From Filimonas zeae (lineage in GTDB: Bacteria; Bacteroidota; Bacteroidia; Chitinophagales; Chitinophagaceae), in contig NZ_BMIB01000004.1 of assembly GCF_014641615.1 (NCBI RefSeq), forward strand, positions 372,001-436,000: a stretch of 64,000 bases of DNA. The letters are read 5' to 3'. The notes under the pieces were generated by a model. That model had not been told where the DNA came from and made no database searches. It was given only the letters and a program-made list of their open reading frames with translations. The translations under genes were made by a program, and so were the position numbers. Shown here piece after piece: positions 8,114-17,348 of the stretch (the stretch's first letter is position 1; every line of letters begins with the position of its first letter).

Positions 8114-9214
8114 ATGATACAACGACACACAAGATGGTACTTAAGAACGCTGGCAGTAGTACTGCTGGCAGCACAGGCAATAACAGGGTGCAGTCAATCT
8201 GCCGCCCATTCAAAACAACGAACGAATAATATGAAAACAGATAATAACACCATGATTAACAAGACTGAGCAGGAATGGAAAGAACAACTGACGCCGGAAC
8301 AATATTATATTCTGCGCCAGAAAGGAACAGAAAGACCGTTTACCGGCAAACTGCTGATGAACAAGGAAAAAGGTGTTTATAAATGCGCCGCCTGCGGTAA
8401 CGAACTGTTTACAGATGATATGAAATTTGATTCTCACTGCGGCTGGCCCAGCTTTGACAGAGAGATAGCCGGTGGTAAAATTACCCAGCACGAAGACAAC
8501 ACACACGGCATGCGCCGCACTGAAATACTTTGCGGTAAATGTGGTGGTCACCTCGGTCACATCTTTGATGATGGCCCAACAGAAACCGGTCAGCGTTATT
8601 GCGTAAACTCTGTATCGCTGGAGTTTGTAAAAGCAGGTGAGGAAACACCCGCGGCTACAGCAGCACCTGCCAACAATATTGACACAGTTACCCTGGGTGG
8701 TGGTTGTTTCTGGTGTGTAGAAGCGGTGTATGAGCAACTGGATGGTATTATTAAAGTAGAATCCGGCTACGCTGGCGGCGAAGTACCTAATCCTACTTAC
8801 AAGGCGGTTTGTACCGGTACTACCGGGCATGCAGAAGTAGTGCAGTTGACGTACGATAAAAGCAAGACTTCTCTGGACGAGATTCTGAAAGTATTCTTTA
8901 CCGTACACGACCCCACCACTTTAAACAGGCAGGGTGCAGATGTGGGTACACAATACCGTTCTGTTATTTACTACCGCAATGCGGAACAGGAGCAAAAGGC
9001 AAAAGAAATTATCGCCGCTCTGAATAAGGAGCATATATGGGATTCGCCTGTAGTTACAGAGGTAACTGCCTTTGACAAGTTTTACAAGGCAGAAGATTAC
9101 CACCAGAATTACTACCAGCAGAATCCTGAGCAAGGTTACTGCCGCATGGTGGTACGCCCTAAAGTGGAGAAGTTTGAAAAGCTGTTTAAAAACAGGTTGA
9201 AGAAGACACATTAA
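8114..9214 (+). CDS. msrBA: bifunctional methionine sulfoxide reductase MsrB-MsrA, lipoprotein
   Basis: Repairs both R- and S-methionine sulfoxide. Lipoprotein signal peptide with lipobox AITGC (Cys26), so it is membrane-anchored on the outside of the inner membrane or in the outer membrane. MsrB domain (~52-172): zinc Cys pairs 91/94 and 140/143, catalytic Cys163 in RYCVNSVSLEF. A short Ala/Thr-rich linker (~174-188) leads to the MsrA domain (~191-345) with catalytic GCFWC (Cys198), GYAGG and GTQYRSVIYY. The B-then-A order is the reverse of PilB-type MsrA-MsrB fusions but is known in RefSeq families. Position after the sigma/anti-sigma pair and near sod points to an envelope oxidative-stress unit. 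Ends with a clear terminator. Confidence 0.95.
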   Translation: MIQRHTRWYLRTLAVVLLAAQAITGCSQSAAHSKQRTNNMKTDNNTMINKTEQEWKEQLTPEQYYILRQKGTERPFTGKLLMNKEKGVYKCAACGNELFTDDMKFDSHCGWPSFDREIAGGKITQHEDNTHGMRRTEILCGKCGGHLGHIFDDGPTETGQRYCVNSVSLEFVKAGEETPAATAAPANNIDTVTLGGGCFWCVEAVYEQLDGIIKVESGYAGGEVPNPTYKAVCTGTTGHAEVVQLTYDKSKTSLDEILKVFFTVHDPTTLNRQGADVGTQYRSVIYYRNAEQEQKAKEIIAALNKEHIWDSPVVTEVTAFDKFYKAEDYHQNYYQQNPEQGYCRMVVRPKVEKFEKLFKNRLKKTH

Positions 9215-9253
9215 TAGCACGGACCAACGGATAGATGAATACCCCCAATAGCA

Positions 9254-9288
9254 ATGGCCGGCATCCTTTTGGAGCCGGCCATCTTTTT
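9254..9288 (+). terminator. intrinsic terminator after msrBA
   Basis: Perfect 9-bp stem ATGGCCGGC (9254-9262) / GCCGGCCAT (9274-9282), followed by CTTTTT. There is no T-run on the minus strand, so it serves msrBA and not the convergent sulfatase gene that ends at 9301. Confidence 0.88.
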
Positions 9289-9300
9289 ATAAATCGCCTG

Positions 9301-10728
9301 CTACTTTTTCTCAGAAGCCAGTAAAGGCCAGTTGGCATCCGGCACATGCGACTGTTGTATAAACGCTTTTATTTTAGCTACTATATCCGGATGTGCCGCA
9401 GCTATGTTCTGTGTTTCGGCTTTATCCTTTTCCAGATCGTATAACTCTATCGGTGCATCATCATTGGCATTTACGTTCAGCTTTACACCTTTCCATTTAC
9501 CATAACGTACGGCTTGTCTGCCGCCAGACTCATGAAACTCCCAATAGAAGTATTCATGTGGTGCCGGTAAAGACTTTCCTTTAAACAAAGGCACTATAGA
9601 AACGCCATCTGTTCTGTTACCTGTGGGTGCGCCTGCCAGTTCTGTAAACGTGGGGAACATATCCCAGAAAGCAGCGGGTGTAGCATTGCGTGAACCGGCT
9701 TTTATTACACCCGGCCAGCTGGCTATAAACGGCTCACGTATACCGCCTTCGTATAAATCTCTCTTAATGCCTTTGAAGGGTCCACTGCTGTTGAAGAATA
9801 CCGGATCGGCACCACCTTCTTTATGCGGGCCATTATCACTGGTAAATATAATCAGCGTGTTCTTTTCCAATCCCTGCTTTTTCACCTGCGCCACAATATC
9901 ACCTACATAAGCATCCAGGCGGGTTACCATGGCGGCAAAAGCTGCGTGCGGTTGTGGCTCAAAACGGTAGTCATCGTGCTGGGTTTTGCCTGAAGGCTTT
10001 GCATCAGGCTCGCCAAATTGCTTTACGTAATATTGATAAATGCTATCGTGCGGGCCATAGAGTGCAGCATGCGGTAAGGTATAAGGCAGGAACAGGAAGA
10101 AAGGTTTCTCCCTGGTTTGTGTAGCCAGAAACTGTAAAGCATGTTGATGAATCAGATCGCCCGAATACACAGAGTCTGACGTACGGTTGCCGGGTAACTC
10201 TACACGGGTAGTGTTACTCCATAAATGATCGGGATAATAGTTGTGTGCCAGGGTTTGACAGTTATATCCGTAAAAGGTTTCTACACCTTTTTGTGTGGGT
10301 TCGCCGGTAGAGCCGGGAAAGCCGAGGCCCCATTTACCAAAGGTGCCGGTTTGGTAACCACACTTTTGTAAAACCGCAGCAATGGTTATGGATGAATCGG
10401 GTAGCGGAAACTGGCCTTCCGGCTTCATACCCTTATTACCGCGTACAGGTGTATGGCCTGTATGCATACCAGTTAGCAGGCTGGCGCGTGATGGCGCACA
10501 AACAGAAGTGCCTGCATATACATCGGTAAACTGCATGCCCCCTTTGGCAAGAGCATCAATATGCGGTGTCTGAATCTTTTGCTGGCCATAGCAACCTACA
10601 TCACCATAGCCCAGATCGTCGGCCAGAATAAAAATGATATTGGGTTTATCCCCGCTCTTCTTTTGTGCCTGCAGCTGGCCGGCAATTAACACACCCAGCA
10701 GCAGGCCACTCAATAATTTACGCTTCAT
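9301..10728 (-). CDS. S1-family sulfatase
   Basis: Exported formylglycine-dependent sulfatase. Signal peptide 1-21 (ends LQAQ). N-terminal metal-binding Asp pair at 37-38 (FILADDLGYGD), formylglycine motif SVCAPSRASLLTG with Cys77 as the modified residue, then HTPVRGNKG, KWGLG and FTSDNGPHKEGG, which supplies later metal ligands. Length (475 aa) is normal. Needs an anaerobic-type sulfatase maturase encoded elsewhere, since the motif is Cys-type. It is the last gene of the RG-I PUL on this strand, 70 bp after the GH2 stop, with no CAGGAY site of its own. A sulfatase in an RG-I locus is unexpected; its substrate is unknown. Confidence 0.93.
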   Translation of the reverse strand: MKRKLLSGLLLGVLIAGQLQAQKKSGDKPNIIFILADDLGYGDVGCYGQQKIQTPHIDALAKGGMQFTDVYAGTSVCAPSRASLLTGMHTGHTPVRGNKGMKPEGQFPLPDSSITIAAVLQKCGYQTGTFGKWGLGFPGSTGEPTQKGVETFYGYNCQTLAHNYYPDHLWSNTTRVELPGNRTSDSVYSGDLIHQHALQFLATQTREKPFFLFLPYTLPHAALYGPHDSIYQYYVKQFGEPDAKPSGKTQHDDYRFEPQPHAAFAAMVTRLDAYVGDIVAQVKKQGLEKNTLIIFTSDNGPHKEGGADPVFFNSSGPFKGIKRDLYEGGIREPFIASWPGVIKAGSRNATPAAFWDMFPTFTELAGAPTGNRTDGVSIVPLFKGKSLPAPHEYFYWEFHESGGRQAVRYGKWKGVKLNVNANDDAPIELYDLEKDKAETQNIAAAHPDIVAKIKAFIQQSHVPDANWPLLASEKK

Positions 10729-10798
10729 AATACTATACCAGTTCAGAGGACTAATTTAAATACTCTCTCCCACCCGGCCATAATACTTTTGAAAAGCT

Positions 10799-13771
10799 TT
10801 ATGGCTCCTGGTTCAGAGGGCCGTATAATTCTGCTTCTATAATGCTTAAGCGTGCTTTATCGTCTCTGCGCTCAATACCATCGCCCAGTTGTTTGCCATT
10901 CATTTCAGTACTGCTGTCGCCTTTTACATCAGCGGCAGATAACAACTGAATCTTCACCATCTTACCCCGTGCAGGTGCAAACTCCAATGTTACATATCCC
11001 AAACCTCTGGGGGTATTACCTATAAACACCTCTTTCTTATCCACCAGAATTCTAATGGGGTACGATCGGGTGCGGAAGTTATTCAGCTTTAAAGTAACCG
11101 CGTTGAAGGTGCTGAAGTATTCTGTTTCGTAAGCTACCCAGGATGTATCCGGGCCGGGATTGCTGTACCAGTCAGTAGTTTCATCATCATCAAAGCTGTA
11201 AGCCACACTATCCTGGTTAGAACTGGCATAGCCACGCGCAATCTTCAACGGAAATCTGTTTGCGGTATACGCGTCCTCATCAGGTGTGCCGTCATACTTC
11301 AGTTGCCCGGTTAAACCGTCAGCAGGCATTTGTAAAGCCAGCCCCTCTTTTACTTCAAAAGGCAGTGTGGTTAACTGCAACTCCCCTGCCTGCAAATTGC
11401 CGGAGGTAGCTTTTACTGTAACAGTACCGGCATTTACAGCAGAACGCAGCAGTACGCGGTTTACACCACACTCTACGGGCAAATCCTGTTTCAGCACATA
11501 GTTATCTTCTCCCTGTGCTATGCCACCGCGCCATTCGGCCGGGCCTTCCAGTGTAAAGTGAATGGTATTTAATGCAGTGGGGCAACGGTTGCCTTTTTCA
11601 TCTACCACCTCTACCTGTACCATAGCCATATCGGCACCATTGGCCAGCCAGCCTTTGGGGGCATGGTAAGGCGTCAATTTTATAGCTGCGGGGGCACCGG
11701 CAGTTTCATGTTCTTCTTCGCACGACTTGCGGCCGTTGGTATAACCTACTGCTTTAACAGCGCCTGCCTCCCACTTCACCCGCTTAAAGGTGTACAGGAA
11801 ACGGTTGGTTTGTTTGCCATAGCCGTAAGAACGGCCGTTTACAAACAGCTCTACCCTGTCAGCATTAGACACTACATACATGTCTTTAGTAACCGTATCG
11901 CTATAGTTCCAGTGGCCCAGAATATGCAGGTGTGGCTTCAGGTCATCCACCCAGCCATCCCACATGGCCTGGTGTGCATAAAAACCATCTTTAGGTATAC
12001 GCATAGCGTCTACTTCACCACTTCTGCGGTAGTTTTCTGCACCACGGTAGTGGGTGTTAGATTCGGAGAAGATGATGTTTACACCACCACCGTTTACACG
12101 GTTGCCGGTGCCGGGTCTTTCTTTCCAGTAATCGTACCAGCGTACCACATCTTCAATAGCATGTGCATCCTGGTTGTGGTTGTACTCCTTAGCAGGCTGT
12201 CCTTTATACAAAGGACCGTCTCCTTCTTTATGAAAGGGTGGTGAGTATTCATCCCAGTATTTACGCAAACCTTCATCACGCGAATACTCCATAGACCATA
12301 ACGGTTTGCCACCGCTTTTGTTAATGTACAGCATTTCGCCGCCATACTCAGCTGCACTGTTCTTACTCAGCATTTCACGGCTACCAATGGCTCTGCCGCC
12401 ATGTGCGTCATACTCATCGCGTATCTGCTTCATCTGCACCATGTGTGCTTCGCTGATGCCTTTGTTACCACATTCGTAGAATACAATACTGGGATTATTG
12501 CGGTTGTAAATAATAGCATCGCGCATTACCTCCATTCGCTGCTCCCAACGACGGCCGTCCACATCTTTTTCAGAATCACCGGCTGGCATAGCCTGCATCA
12601 GGCCTACACGGTCGCAGCTTTCAATATCCTGCTTCCAGGGGGTAACGTGCATCCAGCGTACCAGGTTGGCACCGCTTTCTACCATCAGCCCGTTGCTGAA
12701 ATCGCTCATCCACGCGGGTACGGCAGAACCTGCCGCAGGCCACTCATTGGTAGAGCGTTGAGCATACCCTTTAATTTGTATAGGGCGGTCGTTCAGTTGC
12801 AGTACGCCGTTTCTGAAAGCCGTTTTGCGGAAGCCCGTTACTGTTTTTACTATGTCAACGGTTTTGCCGTTAATCATAACCACGGTGTACACGTTGTACA
12901 GATAACCATAACCCCTGCTCCAGAAATGCAGGCTACCTGCTTTACCGGAAGCACTGGCTACACGGGTATCACCGGGTGATAATGCATTATCCGCACTTTT
13001 AAATGTGCGCACAATACCACCATCTTTATCAGTAATGGTAACAATATAGGTAACGTTCACCGGCTTATCCGATTCATTTCTGATCTCTGATTGTACGTTG
13101 ATAGTAGCGGAACGGCCTTTTACATCTATATCGCTGGCGTATATGTACACGCCTTTTGTTTTAAGATTGGAATACAATGGCAGCGTCTGGTATACCCGCG
13201 GTGCAAAATGCAGGAATACGTTTTTATTAATGCCACCGTAGTTGGCATAGAAGTTTTTATCACTCCACTGGAAAGTGCTGTTGGTAGCCTTCTCCCTGTA
13301 ATCCCAGGAGTTGTCTATCCGTACGGCCAGCACATTCTCCTGGCCGTATTTTACACTGTCTGTAATATCAAAGCCAAACGCAGTAATGCCATTTTCATGA
13401 CGACCAATCCACTGCCCGTTCAGGTAAAACTCACCTGCCTGGCGAATGCCTTCAAACTCCAGAAACACCTTCTGCCCCTTGCGGGCGGCGGGTATTACAA
13501 AGTGTTTGCGGTACCAAACCACACCGGTAGTAAGCTGTTCTATCGGTTTTCTGAAAGCATCGTCTTCGTTAAAAGCATGCGGCAGCGTAACTGCTTTCCA
13601 GCCTTTATCGTTAAAACCTGCTTCAAAGGCATTGGCCGGGTCTCCGGTCTGCATTACCCAGCCGGGGTTGAAGTTGTACTTCGCCCGTACTGTTTCGGGC
13701 AGTTTAATGTCGCCTGCTGTTGCCTGTAATACGGCAAAGCAAAGCACAGAAAAGATCAATCGTATTTGCAT
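10799..13771 (-). CDS. GH2-family protein with altered acid/base residue
   Basis: Exported GH2-like protein (990 aa). Signal peptide 1-20; sugar-binding jelly roll (~60-195, GFNDKGWKAVTLPH and FYANYGGINKNVFLHF), immunoglobulin-like domain (~205-318), TIM barrel (~325-600), then DUF4982/Big-type beta domains and a C-terminal discoidin-like domain (~840-985). In the usual NPSI...GNE motif this protein reads NPSIVFYECGNKGIS, placing Lys437 where the acid/base Glu normally is. A candidate nucleophile is Glu495 in LWSMEYSRDEG. Neighbouring acids (Glu433, Glu441) might substitute. It lies between GH105 and the sulfatase with 13-bp spacing to GH105, so it is co-transcribed. Galactosidase, glucuronidase or another GH2 activity cannot be assigned. 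Confidence 0.85.
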   Translation of the reverse strand: MQIRLIFSVLCFAVLQATAGDIKLPETVRAKYNFNPGWVMQTGDPANAFEAGFNDKGWKAVTLPHAFNEDDAFRKPIEQLTTGVVWYRKHFVIPAARKGQKVFLEFEGIRQAGEFYLNGQWIGRHENGITAFGFDITDSVKYGQENVLAVRIDNSWDYREKATNSTFQWSDKNFYANYGGINKNVFLHFAPRVYQTLPLYSNLKTKGVYIYASDIDVKGRSATINVQSEIRNESDKPVNVTYIVTITDKDGGIVRTFKSADNALSPGDTRVASASGKAGSLHFWSRGYGYLYNVYTVVMINGKTVDIVKTVTGFRKTAFRNGVLQLNDRPIQIKGYAQRSTNEWPAAGSAVPAWMSDFSNGLMVESGANLVRWMHVTPWKQDIESCDRVGLMQAMPAGDSEKDVDGRRWEQRMEVMRDAIIYNRNNPSIVFYECGNKGISEAHMVQMKQIRDEYDAHGGRAIGSREMLSKNSAAEYGGEMLYINKSGGKPLWSMEYSRDEGLRKYWDEYSPPFHKEGDGPLYKGQPAKEYNHNQDAHAIEDVVRWYDYWKERPGTGNRVNGGGVNIIFSESNTHYRGAENYRRSGEVDAMRIPKDGFYAHQAMWDGWVDDLKPHLHILGHWNYSDTVTKDMYVVSNADRVELFVNGRSYGYGKQTNRFLYTFKRVKWEAGAVKAVGYTNGRKSCEEEHETAGAPAAIKLTPYHAPKGWLANGADMAMVQVEVVDEKGNRCPTALNTIHFTLEGPAEWRGGIAQGEDNYVLKQDLPVECGVNRVLLRSAVNAGTVTVKATSGNLQAGELQLTTLPFEVKEGLALQMPADGLTGQLKYDGTPDEDAYTANRFPLKIARGYASSNQDSVAYSFDDDETTDWYSNPGPDTSWVAYETEYFSTFNAVTLKLNNFRTRSYPIRILVDKKEVFIGNTPRGLGYVTLEFAPARGKMVKIQLLSAADVKGDSSTEMNGKQLGDGIERRDDKARLSIIEAELYGPLNQEP

Positions 13772-13784
13772 CAGACCTGCGTCT

Positions 13785-14930
13785 TTATTTTTTCAGTTTA
13801 TACACCTCGCTACCTGCCAGCAGAAAACAGCCCAGGCCATAATCTTCAAAATCAGGTACATTGGTGTAGCTTACCGGCTGGCCATCCTTCGGCTCTTTAC
13901 CGGTGCCTTGTACATAACCCAGAAAACCATTCTCATGCACACACTCCTTCACCATTGCATTCCATGCTTTCAGTAATACAGGCTGATAAGTTTTCTTATC
14001 CAGGTAGCCGTTGTTAATGCCCCACGCCATGCCATATACAAACAGCGCAGTACCACTTAACTCTTTACCACCAAAGTTATTCGGGTCGTGCAGGCTCACA
14101 TTCCAGTAACCATCTGCACGCTGTATAGGCAGCAATGCTTTACACATGGCTTTAAAATCGTTCAGCAGCTCTGTGTAATGCGGGCTGTCTTTCGGCAACC
14201 ACTCCATGGTTCTTACCTGCGCCGCTACTACCCAGCCATTACCACGGCTCCAGTAACAATCTTCTCCGTTCGGCTCTTTATAAGGAGGTACAAAATCTTT
14301 ATCTCTCCACCATAAAGAATCAGCAGTGTTATACAGGCCATTGCCACCATGCCTGTATTTAGAGAAGTGGTACATCTCCATCATACGGCTATAGTAACTG
14401 GTATCTTTATAAATAGTAGCCAGACGTGCAAACACAGGCATCGCCATCTGAATGGCATCAATCCAATGCCAGTCGTCCACCTTTTTGGTAGCCATCATGC
14501 TGTCGATAGATGCTTTGATATCATGTATCTGCTCCGGCTTTTTATCCATCAGGTACAGGTCGATATAAGTTTGACCGCAAGCCTGGTTATCGGCATTACG
14601 GGTAGGAATACCACCACGCAAACCCCATTTATGAAAAGCCCCCCAGTTATAAGCGTAATCGTAAAACTCTTTCTTCTTATCCAGTGCGTACAGGGCCATT
14701 AAACCTTCGTAGTATACAGCACGGGTCCAGATATTACTGGGGCGGGTGGCATTGGTTACAATTACCTGTCCTACATCCGGCCATTTTTTCATAAAATAGC
14801 CGTTGGTAAGTTCCATTACCTGTAACACGTCTTTTTTTGCAGGCACACGCTGGGCCACACAACTCACACTACCCGTAGCAGCAGCAAGGGATAGCGCTAC
14901 GGCAAACAATACATTTCTTTGCTTTTTCAT
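13785..14930 (-). CDS. GH105 unsaturated rhamnogalacturonyl hydrolase (YteR-like)
   Basis: Hydrolyses the unsaturated GalA from the non-reducing end of the disaccharides made by PL4/PL11/PL9 lyases, giving a 4-deoxy-hexulosuronate product and L-rhamnose. It has an (alpha/alpha)6 barrel with the family signature WHWIDAIQMAMP (catalytic Asp158 by analogy to YteR Asp143), GLRGGIPTRNADNQACGQTY, YWSRGNGWVVA and GGKELSGTALFVYG. The signal peptide ends in GSVSC (Cys24), so it is likely a lipoprotein facing the periplasm. Length (381 aa) is normal. It starts a sub-operon: the 270-bp upstream gap carries a CAGGAT direct repeat resembling the one before susC. Confidence 0.95.
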   Translation of the reverse strand: MKKQRNVLFAVALSLAAATGSVSCVAQRVPAKKDVLQVMELTNGYFMKKWPDVGQVIVTNATRPSNIWTRAVYYEGLMALYALDKKKEFYDYAYNWGAFHKWGLRGGIPTRNADNQACGQTYIDLYLMDKKPEQIHDIKASIDSMMATKKVDDWHWIDAIQMAMPVFARLATIYKDTSYYSRMMEMYHFSKYRHGGNGLYNTADSLWWRDKDFVPPYKEPNGEDCYWSRGNGWVVAAQVRTMEWLPKDSPHYTELLNDFKAMCKALLPIQRADGYWNVSLHDPNNFGGKELSGTALFVYGMAWGINNGYLDKKTYQPVLLKAWNAMVKECVHENGFLGYVQGTGKEPKDGQPVSYTNVPDFEDYGLGCFLLAGSEVYKLKK

Positions 14931-15066
14931 ACTTTCCTTTATTTATTGATGGCGGGCCCGGGTTTTGTTGTTTGACGCATTCTGTAAAACCACCCGCCTT
15001 GTCAATATATTTTCGGCCTGCGCGTCAAAGTTGCTGTAATAAAACTTACATTCTTTCCCCTTAACA

Positions 15067-15095
15067 GCGGGTATTCCCCGGTAAAGGCGGGTATT
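15067..15095. repeat. two direct GCGGGTATT repeats, 20 bp apart
   Basis: GCGGGTATT occurs at 15067-15075 and 15087-15095, exactly two helical turns apart, upstream of GH105. A related block in the opposite orientation (CACCCGCC, 14991-14998) lies closer to the gene. This could be a second regulatory site or leader element. A GCCGCCTT/AAGGCGGC hairpin (15121-15145) is also in this gap but has no T-run. Confidence 0.35.
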
Positions 15096-15143
15096 TTTAC
15101 TACCAGCAAGCATTTTAGTTGCCGCCTTTTGCTAATTAAGGCG

Positions 15144-15191
15144 GCAGTTTATAACATATATTCCTAACCGGTATCCTGTGGCATCCTGATG
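15144..15191 (-). promoter_or_regulatory. CAGGAT direct repeat upstream of GH105
   Basis: On the minus strand CAGGAT-GCCA-CAGGAT (15188 to 15173) repeats at 10 bp and is followed by ACCGGTTAGG, close to ACCTGTTGGG after the susC site; the similarity continues through ATAT and GTTA. At 21 nt spacing the -7 would be TAAACTGC (15151-15144), a poor match. It is about 240 bp upstream of the GH105 start and immediately after the 712-aa protein gene, so it would drive GH105-GH2-sulfatase with a long leader. Confidence 0.5.
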
Positions 15192-15200
15192 CACAGGCGG

Positions 15201-17339
15201 TTATGGCATTTTCTGCAATCCTTCCCATCGTACTTTCCACTGCCCGTTTTTAGGAATACCTGGTTCTTTTACGGTGCTACCATCGTATCCCGCACACATC
15301 ATAGCCACCGCTGCCAGCAAACCACCGTTGCCCGGCATATAAATACGCAAACGACCATCCTGATAGTTGTGTCCGTTAGATAAATAGGTATTGGTAGTAA
15401 TAGGCATCAGCAGTGCTTCTACTGCTTTTTCTGGTAAACCCAGGCGAACGGCTGACATAGCCGTGAGCGGAAAATCCCAGCCCCAGGTTTCCGGCCAGTT
15501 CCAGTTGTTCCATACCCAGTCAAACGTGCGGCGCATAACAGCAGTGTCTATATCCTTCACCGGTGCCAGCATGCCCATATTACCCAGTACAATCGGGTGG
15601 TCTGTTCTGTATTTGGGGTTGGTATAAGAATCTTTAGCGCTTTCAGTAGGATAATAAATACCATCCTGCTGCGGTAGTGCCGATAACTGCTTCAGCACTG
15701 CATCATATCTGGCATCCGGCTGCATGCCGCTGCGCGTGCGCCATTGCTGCGCTACGTTTAGCGCCCAGTACCAGTAGGTTAATTCAAAAGAGGGGTTATA
15801 GGTTTCCTCCGCTTTAAAGGTCTCCTGTGCCGGAATAATGCCCTTGCCCAATACATAACGATGGGTAGCGGAATCATACCGGGCAAAAGACACCATAAAA
15901 TCTGCCGTCTGCAATACCAGATCGCGGTATTTATCCAGCGCTGCTTTGCCCGGCTTATCGCGGTAAATTAACTCGGCAAAATAAATGTAATGGGGTTGCT
16001 GCCAGATGAGGAAGGCACCTACAGAAGAAGGGCTTTCATTACCATCGGGGTCAGTCATTTTCTGCCAGCGGATGCCTTCATAGCCCTGACGCTGTGCCAG
16101 CGCTTTTGCATTGGCCAGTACCGCAGGTTTGCTGTACCAGTTCATCATTTTCTCCAGCAGCGCTGTTCTGTTCCACAATCCGTACTGGGCAGCATGCCAC
16201 CACGGCATTTCCAGGTGTGGCTTGCCATACCAGCTGTTGAAGGTAAGACCGGTTTCCTGCGGAGGTTCATTGCCAGCCTCCTGCGCACGCAGCAGGTATT
16301 GTGATAACACTACCCTGCGTTCCAGTTCAGCCGCTCTTTTATCGGCACTGCCAGAGAAGTCTACCGCAGCGCCTTTGTTCCAGTAGCTGGCCCAGCTGGC
16401 GGCGCTTTTCTTTTGTGCATCTGCATATCCTTTAGACAATTCTGTTTTACGGTAAGCAGGTGCAAAGGTGCAGGTGAATGAAAACGTAGTTGCTGCTTTG
16501 CCCGGTGTTAACTCAAAGTAATATGCACCGCTTTTGCTTAGCTTTGCCGGTCCATTGCTCCAGCTGAAGGCTGCATGATAAGAAGTAGTATCCAGCTGAT
16601 GCCTGATAACAGCTGAATTATCAGCCTGTGAACTGATTTCGGAAGTATGTCCCTCCTCTTTATAAAAAGTACCACCGTCCAGAAAAGCAGCGGTAGGAAA
16701 AGAGAAACGTAAAGAAGCTTTTATTCTGCCCTGCTTCAACAGTGGCGATTCTATACGTACCGCTACTTCATCTTTTTCAGGATGTACCACGGTAAACACT
16801 TTTACCGCCACACCTTCCACGGTAAAGGCAGAACGTATTTCACCTGTCCACATATCCAGTGTCTGGTCAATATTTTTTATATCCTTTGGCTGCGCAGGCT
16901 GACCGTTAGCCAGCAATATCACCAGCCCCAGATTACCTAATTGCAGGCGATGTACATTCTGGCGAAAGTATTCTACCGCTTCCTTAGCACGGCCTTCCTT
17001 TGAGCCCTGTACCGCATAGGTAACCTCCCGGCCGTTAAGGGTATAGGTTTTCAATGCTTCTGTAATGTTGTAATTATTAGTATTGGGAAAGCTGTGCCAG
17101 CCCCACTCCGATTGTGTACCCAAACAAACCCCGTTGGCGTATAGGGCAGGAAAGGATTGCAGGCCGGTAGCATCTACCGTAAAAGCAAACTCCCCGTTTC
17201 CTACTGTTAACGAGCCCAGCGAGTCAAATGCGGTGTTGTGTACATTGTGCCGCTGCACCAGCGCTTTTCTGTCAATCTTCTGAGCGGTGGCCTGTGTAAG
17301 CAACAGCATACAACCTGCCAGTATTTTACTGTATTTCAT
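15201..17339 (-). CDS. exported (alpha/alpha)6-type putative glycoside hydrolase, GH65/GH95-like, family unassigned
   Basis: 712 aa with signal peptide 1-19 (ends ATAQ). N-terminal beta-supersandwich (~25-300, FDSLGSLTVGNGEFAFTVDATG) followed by an (alpha/alpha)6 toroid (~335-690). The sandwich opening resembles GH65/GH95, as does PHLEMPWWHAAQYGLWNRTALLEKMMNWY. Later segments include ESPSSVGAFLIWQQPHYIYFAEL, ETYNPSFELTYWYWALNVA and NWNWPETWGWDFPLTAMSA, rich in Trp and acids and likely to line an active site. I cannot assign a known family or substrate. It is 9 bp from the DUF4450-like gene, inside the RG-I PUL. With no GH78 or GH106 in the window, it is one of two candidates for removing rhamnose. 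Confidence 0.7.
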   Translation of the reverse strand: MKYSKILAGCMLLLTQATAQKIDRKALVQRHNVHNTAFDSLGSLTVGNGEFAFTVDATGLQSFPALYANGVCLGTQSEWGWHSFPNTNNYNITEALKTYTLNGREVTYAVQGSKEGRAKEAVEYFRQNVHRLQLGNLGLVILLANGQPAQPKDIKNIDQTLDMWTGEIRSAFTVEGVAVKVFTVVHPEKDEVAVRIESPLLKQGRIKASLRFSFPTAAFLDGGTFYKEEGHTSEISSQADNSAVIRHQLDTTSYHAAFSWSNGPAKLSKSGAYYFELTPGKAATTFSFTCTFAPAYRKTELSKGYADAQKKSAASWASYWNKGAAVDFSGSADKRAAELERRVVLSQYLLRAQEAGNEPPQETGLTFNSWYGKPHLEMPWWHAAQYGLWNRTALLEKMMNWYSKPAVLANAKALAQRQGYEGIRWQKMTDPDGNESPSSVGAFLIWQQPHYIYFAELIYRDKPGKAALDKYRDLVLQTADFMVSFARYDSATHRYVLGKGIIPAQETFKAEETYNPSFELTYWYWALNVAQQWRTRSGMQPDARYDAVLKQLSALPQQDGIYYPTESAKDSYTNPKYRTDHPIVLGNMGMLAPVKDIDTAVMRRTFDWVWNNWNWPETWGWDFPLTAMSAVRLGLPEKAVEALLMPITTNTYLSNGHNYQDGRLRIYMPGNGGLLAAVAMMCAGYDGSTVKEPGIPKNGQWKVRWEGLQKMP

Positions 17340-17348
17340 ATTATTCGT

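Noticed and set aside
11663..12979. Long open frames on the plus strand inside the GH2 gene
   Set aside because: They are antisense to a full-length GH2 protein and their translations lack recognisable motifs.
15119..15147. Intrinsic terminator after the 712-aa protein gene
   Set aside because: The GCCGCCTT/AAGGCGGC stem is good but is followed by CAACTAAAA on the minus strand, not a T-run.
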